Source of the DNA: an uncultured Eubacteriales bacterium
GTDB lineage: Bacteria > Bacillota > Clostridia > Lachnospirales > Lachnospiraceae
NCBI GenBank assembly: GCA_900548855.1
Contig: URMF01000012.1
Coordinates: forward strand, 1-64,000
Direction: 5' to 3'
DNA length: 64,000 nt
Shown: positions 43,667-51,289 of the stretch, one piece after another
Position numbering within the stretch: the first letter of the stretch is position 1
Layout: each line of letters starts with the position of its first letter
Made by a program: the position numbers and the translations under genes
The notes under the pieces: generated by a model
What the model saw: only the letters and a program-made list of their open reading frames with translations
Told to the model about the DNA's origin: nothing
Database searches by the model: none

Positions 43667-44899
43667 CTAAATGTCGTACAGCTGGTACATTGCCTCCATA
43701 TCGCCAAGAAAACGGGCTTTCAGTCGGGAAGAACTGCATTCTATGTCAAGGATGCGCCCAATAAAGGTACGTATCCAGGGCAGCATTTCATTACTGTCAA
43801 ATACTTCCTTTTCATAGGTATAGGTGTCTGGGGCAATCCGGTTAATCATGCCGCCTTTTCCCTCCCGTTTCAGACGTTCAAGGATAAAAGCTTCGCTGTT
43901 TTCTTGGATATGCAGGGTAAGCTTTACCCATTCTGTATGACTTCTGCCATTGTTCTGAAAGGATACGCCCCATATGTATGGGTGGTTTCTCTTTAAGGCT
44001 TCCCGGAGTGTGTTATAGTCCCTTACTGGCTCTAGCAATTGCAGACTCTTGACCGCATCCATGCGGATTGTGGTAAAGCGCGCAGTTTTCATGGAATAGA
44101 GGCAGAGAAAGCGTCTTCCTGTCCTTGTGCTGGTAAAAATCTGCAGTGGGATGCCTGTCTGGGCACTTTCCCTGCCACTTCTGGTACCTTTTATAAATAA
44201 TTTGACAGAATATTGTCTCTGCATGGCATCTAATATCTGTAATAAGACTTCATCCTCCAGGGTATGTACAAAAAAGCTATGCTTTACCCGGAAGGTTTTG
44301 TTTTCCTCTGAAATTGTATCTAAAATAGTATTTCCGATGATTCCCAGCGGTGCGCTGAGCTGGTAGTACTTGACTGCATCCTTCAGCAGGGGAAAATCGG
44401 TAAGAATGTTTTGAAAATCAGGATTTTTCAGGTAAAGCATATCCCTGCCCTGCTTTTCCTTTCGCAGAAGTCCTTCTTTTACATAGGAATTGCATTTCCG
44501 GCGTACCGTCTGTACATCAAAAAACACGGTATATTTATCAAGGATTCCGTCTGTAATAGCTTCTATGGTTCTGCCTTTTTCAGCGGAAAGAAAATCCAGA
44601 AGGAAAAAATGGAGCATAATATCATTATCTGTAAAACTCTTGGTTTTCCATACCCGATAAAGGGGATTGGTGTCCAAGAGATTGCTGTCAATGGCAAGGG
44701 AAATGTTCTTCCCTTTTGCGGTATAATCCCGGTTCACGAAACCGGAAAGCCAGCTCTCTATGCGGCGGCGTTCATTGTCATAGGTTCTGGGACTTTTTTC
44801 TTTAAATTCATCCCTTGTCTTAAAACCGTAGACAAAGAAATCCCTTACATATTCTCTTGTCTTTGGAAAGCTTTTAATCAATTCCTTAAATTCAGACAT
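43667..44899 (-). CDS. WYL-domain transcriptional regulator (first of two)
   Basis: 410 residues. The N-terminal ~170 residues contain helical DNA-binding-like segments (TVFFDVQTVRRKCNSYVKEG resembles a recognition helix). The WYL domain follows (IPLQIFTSTRTGRRFLCLYS, FTTIRMDAVKSL), then a WCX extension with HTEWVKLTLHI. It is first in a two-WYL operon (68-nt gap). AAGGAGTCCCGC precedes the ATG. The most likely regulator of the surrounding RNA-repair genes, by position. Confidence 0.82.
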   Translation of the reverse strand: MSEFKELIKSFPKTREYVRDFFVYGFKTRDEFKEKSPRTYDNERRRIESWLSGFVNRDYTAKGKNISLAIDSNLLDTNPLYRVWKTKSFTDNDIMLHFFLLDFLSAEKGRTIEAITDGILDKYTVFFDVQTVRRKCNSYVKEGLLRKEKQGRDMLYLKNPDFQNILTDFPLLKDAVKYYQLSAPLGIIGNTILDTISEENKTFRVKHSFFVHTLEDEVLLQILDAMQRQYSVKLFIKGTRSGRESAQTGIPLQIFTSTRTGRRFLCLYSMKTARFTTIRMDAVKSLQLLEPVRDYNTLREALKRNHPYIWGVSFQNNGRSHTEWVKLTLHIQENSEAFILERLKREGKGGMINRIAPDTYTYEKEVFDSNEMLPWIRTFIGRILDIECSSSRLKARFLGDMEAMYQLYDI

Positions 44900-44914
44900 G
44901 CGGGACTCCTTTCT

Positions 44915-44970
44915 TGTAATTATCTATTAGGCTTTTGCCAAAAACTGGGTTTCGCAAATACCCAAATTAC
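44915..44970. repeat. Degenerate palindromic island repeat, copy D
   Basis: GGGTTTCGCAAATACCC (44947-44963) preserves one end of the island repeat, and GTAATTATCTATTAG 20 bp before it may be a remnant of the other orientation. It lies just upstream of the first WYL gene. The rest of 44900-45230 is AT-rich with the promoter listed at 45155. Confidence 0.45.
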
Positions 44971-45154
44971 TTATTATATTGTAGCATATATGAGGGAAAA
45001 GACACAAATAATTATTTGTCTATAGTCTGAAGAAATAGGATTCCTTATATTTTGAGCATTTTTTGAAAGTTGTGTATATTCAATGTAACAAATTTAGTGT
45101 CTTGTGGATAAGACTGCGAAAACTCAAGATAGAAACTTAAAAAATAAATAACAG

Positions 45155-45183
45155 TTGACATTTTATAAATTTAATGTTATATA
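45155..45183 (+). promoter_or_regulatory. Promoter of the toxin-like gene
   Basis: TTGACA followed after 17 bp by TATATA(TT) in an AT-rich region, about 70 bp ahead of the best ribosome binding site of the next gene. Confidence 0.55.
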
Positions 45184-45230
45184 TTATAAATATGAGCTCA
45201 TAATTAAATTTAAAAGAAAATTCTATTTCT

Positions 45231-45725
45231 ATGATTGAAGAGGAGATTATTTCTTATGAAAAAAATTACAGAATAATAAGCTTTATTCTAATATTTAGTT
45301 TGATTATTGCAAATGTTGGTAATACAGTATATGCGAAAGAAAAGACAACTAAATTTAATTCTGTTACCAGAAATACGATTACTATTAAAGGGAAAAGTTT
45401 TAGTCAGGCAAAATTTGACAAAGCTTTAAATAAAGCTATAATTATTTCAATTGATAACAGCTCCCTGACAAACAGAGGTAATTTTGCCGCTGGTTTATAC
45501 TTTATTCCTGGTGTAGGAGAAGTTTTAATAACTGTAACAGGAGTTGTAATTGTTGCTGGTATTGTAATATATGCGGGTTCTTGGGCATATAAAAAAATTG
45601 TTACATATTTTTCTGAGCATACCAAAAACAAAAGACCAAGTACACATGATAAGCACACAAAACCTCGTCCTGGACGTGAAACAGAAAAGAAAAAACAAAA
45701 AAAGGGCTGGCAAAAAAGAAAGTAG
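45231..45725 (+). CDS. Exported toxin-like protein with possible start frameshift
   Basis: 164 residues from the ATG at 45231, which has no ribosome site. A Sec-type signal peptide (RIISFILIFSLIIANVGNTVYA) is followed by a small domain, a hydrophobic segment (GEVLITVTGVVIVAGIVIYAG) and a charged tail STHDKHTKPRPGRETEKKKQ that resembles tails of small polymorphic toxins. A better start, GAGGAGATTATTTCTTATG, opens the neighbouring frame and would join this one only if the A7 run after it were A8. AT content is higher than its neighbours. Function unproven; an immunity-like gene follows. Confidence 0.6.
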   Translation: MIEEEIISYEKNYRIISFILIFSLIIANVGNTVYAKEKTTKFNSVTRNTITIKGKSFSQAKFDKALNKAIIISIDNSSLTNRGNFAAGLYFIPGVGEVLITVTGVVIVAGIVIYAGSWAYKKIVTYFSEHTKNKRPSTHDKHTKPRPGRETEKKKQKKGWQKRK

Positions 45726-45733
45726 GTGTTCAT

Positions 45734-46267
45734 ATGACAGTAAAAGAATCCGGTATTGTAGAAATCTATACCAAAGCCCCAGACAGTTTCAGTGTGGGCA
45801 GGGTATTCTGCCAGAATAATGAATGCGTCGTTTTTGAAGACATTGATACACAGGGGAAAATAACAGGCTATTACGTGATGAAAAAAGAAGTTATATCCCA
45901 GCTGGAATATGATACAGAATATCTTGACAAAATCGGCAAATATATGGAATATAATGAAAATCATCCCTATTCCGAATGGTTTTCTTTAAATCCTGTTGCC
46001 TTAGATACGGAAAAGTCTTTAATCTTGCAGGTGCTTCAATATGCCCAGGACAATAATATTGTAATTACAATTGAAACGGATAGCGAAGAACTGGAAAGTG
46101 GCTACGTGAAGAATATTGAAAATGGTATGCTTACCTTTGCATGTCTGGATATTTCTAACGCCCAGCCTATGGAAAACATCACAGTTGCAATTCATGACAT
46201 TGATTTAATTGTATTTGAAAGCATTGATAATGTATTGTTACAATATGCAAATGCAGCACTGAAATGA
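45734..46267 (+). CDS. Uncharacterised protein, possible immunity partner
   Basis: 177 residues, acidic, no signal peptide or membrane helix. It starts 8 nt after the toxin-like gene with TAGGTG upstream. Alternating beta strands (GRVFCQNNECVVFEDID, MLTFACLDISNAQPM) suggest a beta-rich cytosolic protein. No family was recognised. Position and acidity fit an immunity protein, but this is only inference. Confidence 0.6.
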   Translation: MTVKESGIVEIYTKAPDSFSVGRVFCQNNECVVFEDIDTQGKITGYYVMKKEVISQLEYDTEYLDKIGKYMEYNENHPYSEWFSLNPVALDTEKSLILQVLQYAQDNNIVITIETDSEELESGYVKNIENGMLTFACLDISNAQPMENITVAIHDIDLIVFESIDNVLLQYANAALK

Positions 46268-46325
46268 TAATATACTTTTGCTATACCTATAATAAATTTA
46301 CTTTAAAATAAACAATAATATTAAA

Positions 46326-46646
46326 ATGGTTGGTTTTGTGATTTGGCTGCTTTGTGGTCTTATGTTTCTTGGATTTGGTATTGCAGCATTTCGTGCAAAA
46401 GAACCAGTAGGCTTTTGGGCAAATGCCAAGGCTCCGGAGATTGAAAATGTGAGGGCTTATAATAAGGCTGTGGGTAAATTGTGGTGTGTGACAGCCGTTG
46501 TCTTTGTTGTGCTGGGCTTTCCATTTTTGACCGCCAAGCAGAATTCACCACTGTTTTTCATTTCCATTGTAGGTGTAATGCTGGAAATGATTGTGGTTAT
46601 GGTGGTGTATTCCTTGAAAATTGAGGTAAAGTATCGCAAGAAGTAA
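46326..46646 (+). CDS. Small three-helix membrane protein
   Basis: 106 residues with three membrane helices (residues 3-22, 56-74, 78-98) and the text PVGFWANAKAPEI between the first two. Similar uncharacterised proteins are common in Firmicutes. No clear ribosome site precedes the ATG; the 58-nt gap upstream is AT-rich. Function unknown. Confidence 0.65.
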   Translation: MVGFVIWLLCGLMFLGFGIAAFRAKEPVGFWANAKAPEIENVRAYNKAVGKLWCVTAVVFVVLGFPFLTAKQNSPLFFISIVGVMLEMIVVMVVYSLKIEVKYRKK

Positions 46647-46733
46647 GGAAGAAGTCTTGAAAATTGAATTATAAATTTGAATAGTATTAAATTCCAGAGT
46701 ACTTACAACGGATAAATAAAATAATAAAAGTAG

Positions 46734-46774
46734 AAAAAGTGGCTGTTTATGAATAAGTAGACATCCACTTTTTT
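46734..46774. terminator. Terminator hairpin upstream of the second rtcB
   Basis: AAAAAGTGG and CCACTTTTT pair (with an inner TGT/ACA step) and are flanked by A and T tracts, consistent with a bidirectional terminator. Confidence 0.6.
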
Positions 46775-46834
46775 AAGTTGCCAAGCATATGAGAAAATGG
46801 TCCGGTGGACCATTTTTGAGTTCGCAACTTTTTT
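46775..46834 (+). terminator. Compound hairpin with T tract upstream of the second rtcB
   Basis: A perfect 10-bp stem AAAATGGTCC/GGACCATTTT (46794-46816, loop GGT) is nested in AAGTTG/CAACTT, followed by TTTT. It abuts TTGACA at 46833-46838, so it may be both a terminator and part of the rtcB2 promoter region; the best -10 (TAGAAT, 46861) is at 22 bp, which is too far for a standard promoter. Confidence 0.6.
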
Positions 46835-46944
46835 GACATGAAAAAATTACCAGTCCGGCATAGAATAGCATTATCAAAGAAAACAGAGGATACAAACAGT
46901 CAGGAAAGCACAAAAGAAGGTTGTGGGAAAAGGAGGGAAAGACA

Positions 46945-48177
46945 ATGTTTGTACTATTTAATGAAAAAACAAAATATCCGGTGAAGATTTGGTTAGCGGA
47001 TGAAAGTAAGCTGGAGGAAAACTGCTTAGAACAGGCATACCATCTGTCAAACCTTCCATTTATTCATAAATGGGTTTGTCTGATGCCGGATACCCATGCA
47101 GGAAAGGGAATGCCCATAGGAGGTGTGATTGCAGCAAAGGATGTGATTATTCCCAATGCGGTAGGTGTGGATATCGGCTGTGGAATGGTGTTTACTGCTA
47201 CAAACATTAAGGTGGCAGAGATAAAGGATATCCAGACCGGAAACGGAACACTGATACAGTCTATGATTGGAAGCATTATGCGGACCGTACCATTGGGGAC
47301 GGAGAGATATAAGAAACCGCAGGAATCCCGGGTTTTAGACTGTGCTAAGGCAGAAATCGACAGATATTCGGCAAATCCGGAGCTGCTTCACCTGATAGAC
47401 GAAGGCTATTACCAGGTGGGAACCCTTGGGGGCGGTAATCATTTTATTGAGCTTCAAGAGGATGAAGACGGATATCTGTGTATTATGATTCATTCCGGAA
47501 GCCGTCATCTGGGAAAAGCAATATGCGATTATTTCCATAACAGAGCAAGGGAATTAAATGCAAAATGGTACAGTGCGGTTCCGGATGACTACCGGCTGGC
47601 ATTTTTACCGGTGCAGTCAGAGGAAGGAAAGCAGTATATCAACTGGATGCAGCTTGCCATGGACTATGCCTTTGAGAACAGGGAGCATATGCTGCAGGCT
47701 GTCTGCAATATTGTAAGGGAACAGATTGAAAAGCATGCGGAGCAGAGGGTGGAGTTCACCGGTGAAATTAACTGCCACCACAACTATGCCGCTCTTGAAA
47801 ACCATTATGGCGCCAATGTGTGGGTACACCGGAAAGGTGCCACCAGGGTAAGAGAGGGAGAACTGGCGGTTATACCGGGTGCAATGGGTTCCTATAGCTA
47901 TGTAGTTGAGGGAAAAGGCAATCCGGAGACTTTTTGTACCTCCTCCCACGGGGCAGGAAGATGTTATTCCAGAAGCGGCGCCATGGCGGCATTTTCTACA
48001 GAGCAGGTCATGGTGGATTTGAAGGAGCAGGGTGTAGTCCTCGGAAAACGTAAGAAAAATGATGTTGCCGAGGAATGCCGGTTTGCCTACAAGGATATTG
48101 ATGAGGTTATGGAACAGCAAAAGGATATGGTTACGCCTGTCAGAAAATTAAAGACGGTGGGAGTTGTAAAGGGATAA
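46945..48177 (+). CDS. rtcB: RtcB-family RNA ligase (second copy)
   Basis: 410 residues from the ATG at 46945 (AGGAGGGAAAGACA upstream), close to the 408 of E. coli RtcB and clearly different from the 377-residue copy at 39163. Active-site residues are intact: GVDIGCG (Cys79), GGGNHFIE (His166), HSGSRHLG (His183), CHHNYA (His279) and the nucleotidylated His335 in SSHGAGR. Two distinct ligases suggest two substrates. It is followed by an island repeat, a tRNA-like RNA region and a slipin gene in the same direction. Confidence 0.94.
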   Translation: MFVLFNEKTKYPVKIWLADESKLEENCLEQAYHLSNLPFIHKWVCLMPDTHAGKGMPIGGVIAAKDVIIPNAVGVDIGCGMVFTATNIKVAEIKDIQTGNGTLIQSMIGSIMRTVPLGTERYKKPQESRVLDCAKAEIDRYSANPELLHLIDEGYYQVGTLGGGNHFIELQEDEDGYLCIMIHSGSRHLGKAICDYFHNRARELNAKWYSAVPDDYRLAFLPVQSEEGKQYINWMQLAMDYAFENREHMLQAVCNIVREQIEKHAEQRVEFTGEINCHHNYAALENHYGANVWVHRKGATRVREGELAVIPGAMGSYSYVVEGKGNPETFCTSSHGAGRCYSRSGAMAAFSTEQVMVDLKEQGVVLGKRKKNDVAEECRFAYKDIDEVMEQQKDMVTPVRKLKTVGVVKG

Positions 48178-48259
48178 TAGGTAATTGCGAAACCCTGCTT
48201 TTGACATTGTGTATATTGTACAACTGGGTATTGGAAATAAGGAGTTTCGCAATTACCTA
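48178..48259. repeat. Palindromic island repeat, copy A
   Basis: 82-bp element starting directly at the rtcB2 stop. Perfect 16-bp terminal inverted repeats TAGGTAATTGCGAAAC and GTTTCGCAATTACCTA enclose a core with ATATTGTACAAC shared with the other copies. As RNA it would form a long 3' stem without a T tract. Confidence 0.78.
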
Positions 48260-48324
48260 ATTATAGATAAATGTGGAAGGATTTATTTGCGTGGGTATCG
48301 GGGAACATCTCCTGCCCTGCGGTG

Positions 48325-48518
48325 CCGGTATGTGATACTGGGTATTCCATAAATCTTTTTACAAGCTTACGCCTTACCAAGCGTAAAGTGCATGCCTATA
48401 AGGATAGGCTCTAGCGTATGGTGTCAGTGGTTCAAATCCACTCCGTGAAAACGGTAGCTCAGAGGGTAGAGCACATAAAAAAGTGGCAGACTTTTTAAGT
48501 CAGATGGTTCGAATCCAT
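48325..48518 (+). ncRNA. tRNA-like structured RNA region between rtcB2 and slipin
   Basis: Hairpins in order: CCGGTAT/ATACTGG (48325-48341), TTACGC/GCGTAA (48367-48386), GCCTAT/ATAGGC (48394-48409), the permuted tRNA-like module (listed separately), GACTT/AAGTC with a T3 loop (48489-48501), and a second T-arm ATGG-TTCGAAT-CCAT (48504-48518). The D-arm, an anticodon-like hairpin centred on TTT and the second T-arm are in canonical tRNA order, but no 7-bp acceptor stem forms. No ORF of size fits this interval. Boundaries of the RNA are not known. Confidence 0.65.
48417..48477 (+). ncRNA. Circularly permuted tRNA-like module (Y-RNA-like)
   Basis: In order: a stem strand TATGGT, a perfect T-arm AGTGG-TTCAAAT-CCACT (48426-48442), an acceptor stub CCGT/ACGG closed by GAAA (48443-48454), TA in the place of tRNA U8-A9, a canonical D-arm GCTC-AGAGGGTA-GAGC (48457-48472) with GG for the D-loop/T-loop contact, and ACATA pairing back to TATGGT. 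The RNA therefore has a tRNA elbow but opens where the anticodon stem would be. Bacterial YrlA-type Y RNAs are known to carry a tRNA-mimicking module and in Salmonella lie next to rtcB. Confidence 0.7.
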
Positions 48519-48573
48519 ACAAAACCAAGAAGGTGCAGGAGGTTTCTCTCATCCGCGTTGGATATTTTTTCCA

Positions 48574-48724
48574 AGGTAATTTATTTCATTACCTGAAGGC
48601 AGGAGGATACCGCAGACCGGTTTTGCAGGACAGCGAAGGGAACATATAGAAAATGGAGAAATCCTCCGGACAGAACTTCTGTCTGGATGGAGAACTGTTT
48701 TTGAAAAGTACCGGAGTCCTCCTG
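48574..48724 (+). ncRNA. Further structured non-coding region upstream of slipin
   Basis: AGGTAAT/ATTACCT hairpin (48574-48594), then a domain closed by CAGGAGGA (48600-48607) with TCCTCCTG (48717-48724) and containing CCGGACAGA/TCTGTCTGG. The perfect long-range 8-bp helix supports a folded RNA. From 48725 to the slipin start nothing further was recognised. Confidence 0.4.
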
Positions 48725-48871
48725 TAAAATCCTATGCTGAATCCGCTTTCCGTGATGGGGTAAAGATGAGAGGAACGGACTGCCGCATGGAAACTACTAT
48801 GTTGAATGGGTATAGCCCAGATTGGAATCGTTCTGCTTTTGCAAGGCGGTTGCAGAGATTGGAGGATAGAT

Positions 48872-49972
48872 ATGAAAGTAATTATCAGAGAAAATGAAGC
48901 AGGCTTCGTGACAAGGAACGGAGTATTTGAAAAGCTGGTTACAGCAGGAAAATATCATTTTCCCAGGGCACTTGGATACCAGGTGCAGGTTGAGGAAATG
49001 CTGGGAGAGGTAAATATAATAGATATTCCATACCAGGTGCTGGAGAAGGATAAGAGATTTGAGGAATCCACGGTGCGTTATCAGATTCCGGACGGATTTC
49101 TCGGTCTGATTTATGTCAATGGTACATTGCGTGCATTTGCCACGAGAAAGGAATATATTTTCTGGAATGTGTTTGAAAAGTATGAGGTTAAGCTGGTTTC
49201 CATGGAACAGACGGAGATTGGAAAAGAGGTTACAAAGCAGATGCTTGCAATGATTCCAACAAAGTATTATACAACCGTATTGGTAGGGGAGGGTGAACAG
49301 GGACTTCTTTACTATAACCGTGTATTGCAGAAAATACTTTCTTCCGGCGTGTATTACTTCTGGAATGACAAGGATACTGTCACTGCACAGGTGGTAGATA
49401 TGAAGCAGACGGAGTTAAATATTGCAGGTCAGGAAATTTTGACGAAGGATAAGATTGGAATTCGGATGAATGTAACCTGTACATATAAAATCCGGGATGC
49501 CGTATCGCTGACAGAGAATATCAAAAATCTGGAGCAGCAGTTATATTCCTTTGTGCAGCTGGTAATCCGGGAGCTTACCGGAAACTACAAGCTGGATGAG
49601 ATTTTGGAGCTAAAGGAAACTATTTCCCAGGAGATATTTGCGAAGCTTAAGGAGAATGAAAAGACATTTTATGTGGAATTTATTTCTGCTGGAATTAAGG
49701 ATATTATTCTGCCTGGTGAGATTAAGGATATCATGAATTCTGTGCTGGTAGCAGAAAAGACAGCCCAGGCGAATGTGATTTCCAGAAGAGAAGAGGTTGC
49801 CTCTACCCGGTCCTTATTAAATACGGCAAAGCTGATGGATGAAAATAAGACTTTGTATAAGTTAAAGGAACTGGAATATCTGGAAAGAATCTGTGACCGG
49901 GTAGGAGAAATTTCTGTGAACGGAAACGCAGGTCTGGTGGAACAACTGGGACAGCTGATGGGTGCAAGATAA
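48872..49972 (+). CDS. Slipin/SPFH (band 7) family protein
   Basis: 366 residues from the ATG at 48872 (TTGGAGGATAGAT upstream). Residues ~120-310 form an SPFH domain (VGEGEQGLLYYNRVLQKILS, DKIGIRMNVTCTYKI, RELTGNYKLDEIL), then an Ala/Glu-rich helical region (AEKTAQANVISRREE). Residues 1-100 hold two further copies of the SPFH entry motif (NEAGFVTRNGVFEKLV and PDGFLGLIYVNGTLRAF). There is no N-terminal membrane anchor. Slipins occur with RtcB in predicted RNA-repair loci; a scaffold role is inferred. Confidence 0.85.
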   Translation: MKVIIRENEAGFVTRNGVFEKLVTAGKYHFPRALGYQVQVEEMLGEVNIIDIPYQVLEKDKRFEESTVRYQIPDGFLGLIYVNGTLRAFATRKEYIFWNVFEKYEVKLVSMEQTEIGKEVTKQMLAMIPTKYYTTVLVGEGEQGLLYYNRVLQKILSSGVYYFWNDKDTVTAQVVDMKQTELNIAGQEILTKDKIGIRMNVTCTYKIRDAVSLTENIKNLEQQLYSFVQLVIRELTGNYKLDEILELKETISQEIFAKLKENEKTFYVEFISAGIKDIILPGEIKDIMNSVLVAEKTAQANVISRREEVASTRSLLNTAKLMDENKTLYKLKELEYLERICDRVGEISVNGNAGLVEQLGQLMGAR

Positions 49973-50085
49973 AAGACTATCCTATATATTTTGAGACCTT
50001 GCTTGTAACCCCTTTGTCGTTTATAATAAAATATAATAAATAATTTTAAAAATGATATATATTGTATTTGAATAGGGAGGTACTT

Positions 50086-51267
50086 ATGGAAGAAAATAGC
50101 ATAAAGAGACAAAGGGGTATTGGAATCGGAGCTGCAATGTTTAATGTGATAGCGGGGGGTGTAGGATTTGCTTTTATTTCATTTGCAGAGCTTTCTATGT
50201 GGCTTAACTATGCTGTGATGGCAGTTTTATGGATAGGTTTGTTTGCCGGTCTGTTTTTTGGCATTCGTTTATTGGTATTGGATAAACAAAAAGCAAGCGG
50301 GATAACTGCCGTAATCTTAACCGGTATCATGCTGCTGTTGTTTGCAGTGGACAATGTTATTATTTTAAGGGAACAGGTAGGTGATTGGAATGACTCTGCC
50401 TTCGCTGTTGAATCTGATTTTCCAGCTAAAAAACCAATAAGCAATTTGAATCAGGCAGATATTCAAAGTGATACCGTCATATGGATAAATGCAATTTATG
50501 CTATTCCTACCTATGCAGATAGCCGTGACTATCGTTTTATAGGGGGAACGATGCCGTATATAGAGGATGCTTCTGATTTGGAACTGATGCTGGAATCTGG
50601 TTGGGGAGTAACTGACAGAAAAAGTGCATTGAGGTGCGTAGAAAAACTGATTCAAAAAGGGCATCAATCCAGCTATATGGAGTATATGGAGAAATTGCGT
50701 CTGCAAGGATTACTGGATTTAGAGGAGAATGAGGTCAGAGAATATTTTGAAGAAGAAAATTTGGAAGATAAAGAATTGAATAAATATATCGCAGCATACC
50801 GGATTTATAAAAATGATGCAGAAAATGGAATTATCGCATGGGATTACTGCCGTGCAGTACAGTTGTTGGGATATTATTATGTAATGGATTATATTACATT
50901 AGAAGAATGTATGGACAAATCCCTGGAAATTGCAAAGCAGCTGCAAAGTACTTATGATTCATGGGATGAGATGGCAAATTCCTATTTATTAGGATATGAA
51001 TTCTGGTCCGGACAGAGCTTAAACGAGTTTGGAACGGATGCATATCACAGAAAATCAGAATATGAAGACATTATGGCATATGAACCATATATCTTTGCAA
51101 TAGATTGGAATTATGAGTTACAAGATACATGGACAGGAGTAGAGCATTCTGTTGAAACAGAAGACATATATGATGTGGTGTGTGACGCATATACAGATTA
51201 TGTACAGCGTATGGGATATGAGATGGAGGAAGACTATTGGCTAAATGGTTCTGCGGCAGAGGAATGA
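50086..51267 (+). CDS. DUF1266 membrane protein
   Basis: 393 residues from an ATG with GGGAGGTACTT upstream. Three membrane helices occupy residues 10-95. The soluble C-terminal half is a DUF1266 domain: SGWGVTDRKSALRCVEKL, AWDYCRAVQLLGYYYVMDYI, SWDEMANSYLLGYEFWSG. These proteins are found in variable genome regions and are suspected immunity or envelope proteins; the function is unknown. Confidence 0.8.
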   Translation: MEENSIKRQRGIGIGAAMFNVIAGGVGFAFISFAELSMWLNYAVMAVLWIGLFAGLFFGIRLLVLDKQKASGITAVILTGIMLLLFAVDNVIILREQVGDWNDSAFAVESDFPAKKPISNLNQADIQSDTVIWINAIYAIPTYADSRDYRFIGGTMPYIEDASDLELMLESGWGVTDRKSALRCVEKLIQKGHQSSYMEYMEKLRLQGLLDLEENEVREYFEEENLEDKELNKYIAAYRIYKNDAENGIIAWDYCRAVQLLGYYYVMDYITLEECMDKSLEIAKQLQSTYDSWDEMANSYLLGYEFWSGQSLNEFGTDAYHRKSEYEDIMAYEPYIFAIDWNYELQDTWTGVEHSVETEDIYDVVCDAYTDYVQRMGYEMEEDYWLNGSAAEE

Positions 51268-51289
51268 GAGAAAAACTTATCACTTTCCA

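Noticed and set aside
46850..46865. A sigma-54 promoter (GG-N-GC) for the second rtcB, as for rtcBA under RtcR in E. coli
   Set aside because: CCGGCATAGAATAGCA has GG and GC but only nine bases between them instead of ten, and no sigma-54 activator gene is present.
48451..48525. A conventional tRNA-Lys(TTT) gene
   Set aside because: D-arm and T-arm are good, but the flanking 7-mers do not form an acceptor stem and there is a ~12-nt insertion before the anticodon-like hairpin. A functional tRNA cannot be supported.
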